Of a stretch of 6,571 nt of DNA, positions 5,323 to 6,571 are shown one piece after another. The notes beneath the pieces are model-generated. The model was not told the origin of the DNA, ran no database searches, and saw only the letters and a program-made list of their open reading frames with translations. Each line of letters starts with the position of its first letter. The first letter of the stretch is position 1. Position numbers and translations under genes: made by a program. The stretch is from Immundisolibacteraceae bacterium (lineage in GTDB: Bacteria; Pseudomonadota; Gammaproteobacteria; Immundisolibacterales; Immundisolibacteraceae): the NCBI GenBank assembly GCA_019090185.1, contig JAHRWJ010000065.1:1-6571 (forward strand), written 5' to 3'.

Positions 5323-6571
5323 TAGAGAGGTAACACTCCACTCAACTTCAGTTTCACCTGCTGCCCCCGGCGGCCACCCAGGTATTCACTCCGCCAATTT
5401 TTCCGCCAGCCCCGGGGCCACTCAATCAACCAGGGTTCCGCTTCCAGAGTGTGGCCAAAATTCTGCATATTTTCATCCAGCTGGCCCACATTATCGCTCG
5501 TCAATACCGCCTCAAATGAAAGCCGTGCCGTGGAAGCATCAATCACATCGTATTCTAAGCTGCTCAGTCGTAGCTGCTCAGGTAGTTGGGCTCCAATATC
5601 TCGAATCAGCCAATAAACCATCTGTTGTTTTGGCAGCAACACATCATCAGCAAACCCCTGCTGCTGGCGAAGCTCATCAATCTCATTTCTCAAAGATTGC
5701 TGTTCCTGCAGACGCAGCTCATAACGAGAACCGAGCGCTGACAGAGACGGATAATCACTTCGCACCATCAACTCAATCGAAACAGCGGTCACCACACTGG
5801 CCACCGCCACCATGGCAATGCCGCCCTTAGCAACCCGATTGACCAGCCGATTAAAACCCGCATAGCGAATTTCATCAGGCACAAAAGACTGGCTATCACG
5901 ACGACTAATAGCGCTACAGTATTCGCTTAATATAGGCTGAGCAGCCCAACCTTTCTCAATCTCAATCGAAATTGAGCGGTCCAATTTTGGCTGAAGATCA
6001 ATCGCCAATTGCTGCTCATTGGTGATCAACAACTCTGGTCGCAGGCCAATATCCTGACTGGCATATTGCAGTGAGCGGCGAATTTCACTCGGCAATCGCT
6101 CCCGGTTATGACCAATAGCCGGAGATAAGCGCCGCACAAAGATCTTCATCTGCAGCGTGTCGCCCAATAACACCGTGGTGCCATTTCCACTGGTATTGAT
6201 GAGCGCAAATGAGCCCAGCCCTTCGGCTTCCCGCTGACGCCATAGATAGAACAGCGCTATATCGGGAATAATCAGCCGAGGTGACAGCCCCACATGGGCA
6301 AAGTCCGCTAAATAACTACTTAACTTGCTCTTCGGCCAGCAGTTCAATACATAGTGCTCAGAGCCAGCAGTACCCTGTGCTGCAGCCGTAGCCAATGGGG
6401 CCGGTCGTGGCCCAACATAAAGATAGGACCAGACCAGTGGCCGACCCTCGGCAAGGCGATTAAATTCAACTTCTAACAGCTGCTGCCGCTGCCTGCCTTT
6501 AACCGGTGGCAAGATGACATGGTGATGCTCCATTTCAACATCAGCCACCACCAATACGGCTTCTTTACCGG
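5322..6571 (-). CDS. mshI: MshI-like pilus assembly protein, PilM/GspL-like plus PilN-like (5' end cut off by window edge)
   Basis: The frame stays open to the right edge (GKEAV precedes the TTG at 6554), so that TTG is not a start and the gene begins outside the window. Counting from the TTG, residues 1-225 form a cytoplasmic actin-like domain of the GspL/PilM kind: VILPPVKGRQRQQLLEVEF near the start and LINTSGNGTTVLLGDTL at 118-134 in the place of a phosphate-binding loop. One membrane segment lies at about 243-262, then a coiled coil (278-300, RLQEQQSLRNEIDELRQQQ), then a PilN-like ferredoxin fold (LPEQLRLSSLEYDVIDAS, 324-341, to the C-terminus). It should anchor the alignment complex, with MshJ as partner, and contact the assembly ATPase in the cytoplasm. 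The phosphate loop lacks the usual Asp (Asn120 instead), so nucleotide binding is doubtful. It ends in TAA at TAATG with mshJ. GspL is the alternative, but the downstream genes favour MshI. Confidence 0.75.
   Translation of the reverse strand, partial: GKEAVLVVADVEMEHHHVILPPVKGRQRQQLLEVEFNRLAEGRPLVWSYLYVGPRPAPLATAAAQGTAGSEHYVLNCWPKSKLSSYLADFAHVGLSPRLIIPDIALFYLWRQREAEGLGSFALINTSGNGTTVLLGDTLQMKIFVRRLSPAIGHNRERLPSEIRRSLQYASQDIGLRPELLITNEQQLAIDLQPKLDRSISIEIEKGWAAQPILSEYCSAISRRDSQSFVPDEIRYAGFNRLVNRVAKGGIAMVAVASVVTAVSIELMVRSDYPSLSALGSRYELRLQEQQSLRNEIDELRQQQGFADDVLLPKQQMVYWLIRDIGAQLPEQLRLSSLEYDVIDASTARLSFEAVLTSDNVGQLDENMQNFGHTLEAEPWLIEWPRGWRKNWRSEYLGGRRGQQVKLKLSGVLPL

Noticed and set aside
5516..5830. 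A 104-codon plus-strand frame opposite mshI.
   Set aside because: It is antisense to the coiled-coil and PilN-like region, with low-complexity His/Gln/Ala/Pro content and no support.
6552..6554. TTG at 6554 as the true start of mshI.
   Set aside because: The frame continues upstream to the window edge with plausible coding (GKEAV), and the residues just after it already belong to a conserved GspL/PilM-like strand, so the N-terminus lies outside.
1..6571. A novel defence or mobile system.
   Set aside because: All six genes fit the MSHA pilus assembly order. There are no transposase, integrase, toxin-antitoxin, nuclease or CRISPR signatures on either strand.

Overview
This window reads as a piece of a chromosomal pilus-assembly operon of the MSHA (mannose-sensitive haemagglutinin) type IV pilus family, probably from a gammaproteobacterium. 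All supported genes lie on the minus strand, so transcription runs from the right edge to the left. In order they match mshI (5' end cut off at the right edge), mshJ, mshK, mshL, mshM and mshN (3' end cut off at the left edge). This is the assembly-protein half of the MSHA locus as known from Vibrio, Shewanella and Aeromonas. Base composition is close to even by eye. The proteins look diverged from the textbook examples, so I do not name a genus. No RNA gene, insertion sequence, integrase, CRISPR array or plus-strand gene could be supported.

Right part (4026-6571): mshI, mshJ and mshK should form the inner-membrane alignment complex. MshI looks like a fusion of a degenerate actin-like (PilM/GspL-like) cytoplasmic domain with a PilN-like membrane/periplasmic part. 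MshJ is PilO-like. MshK is a single-pass protein with a GspC/PilP-like periplasmic domain. mshI and mshJ meet at a TAATG junction. A 91-base spacer separates mshJ from mshK, which appears to start with TTG.

Middle (2335-3948): mshL encodes the outer-membrane secretin lipoprotein through which the pilus leaves the cell. A 77-base AT-rich spacer separates it from mshK; this is the only plausible place here for an internal promoter, and I see no convincing one.

Left part (1-2341): mshM, an ExeA/GspA-like AAA+ ATPase, overlaps the end of mshL by 7 bases. mshN follows; it has a membrane anchor, a very long low-complexity linker carrying a recurring 'x-L-T-A' motif, and the start of a TPR domain. 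MshM and MshN are thought to help assemble or position the secretin, as GspA/GspB (ExeA/ExeB) do in type II secretion. The motor ATPase, platform protein and pilins normally lie downstream, off the left edge.

This is mainly a recognisable system rather than a new one. The points worth a second look are the MshN repeat linker, two 8-base G/C runs inside mshM and mshJ, the unusually large MshK, and the palindrome over the ribosome-binding site of mshK.
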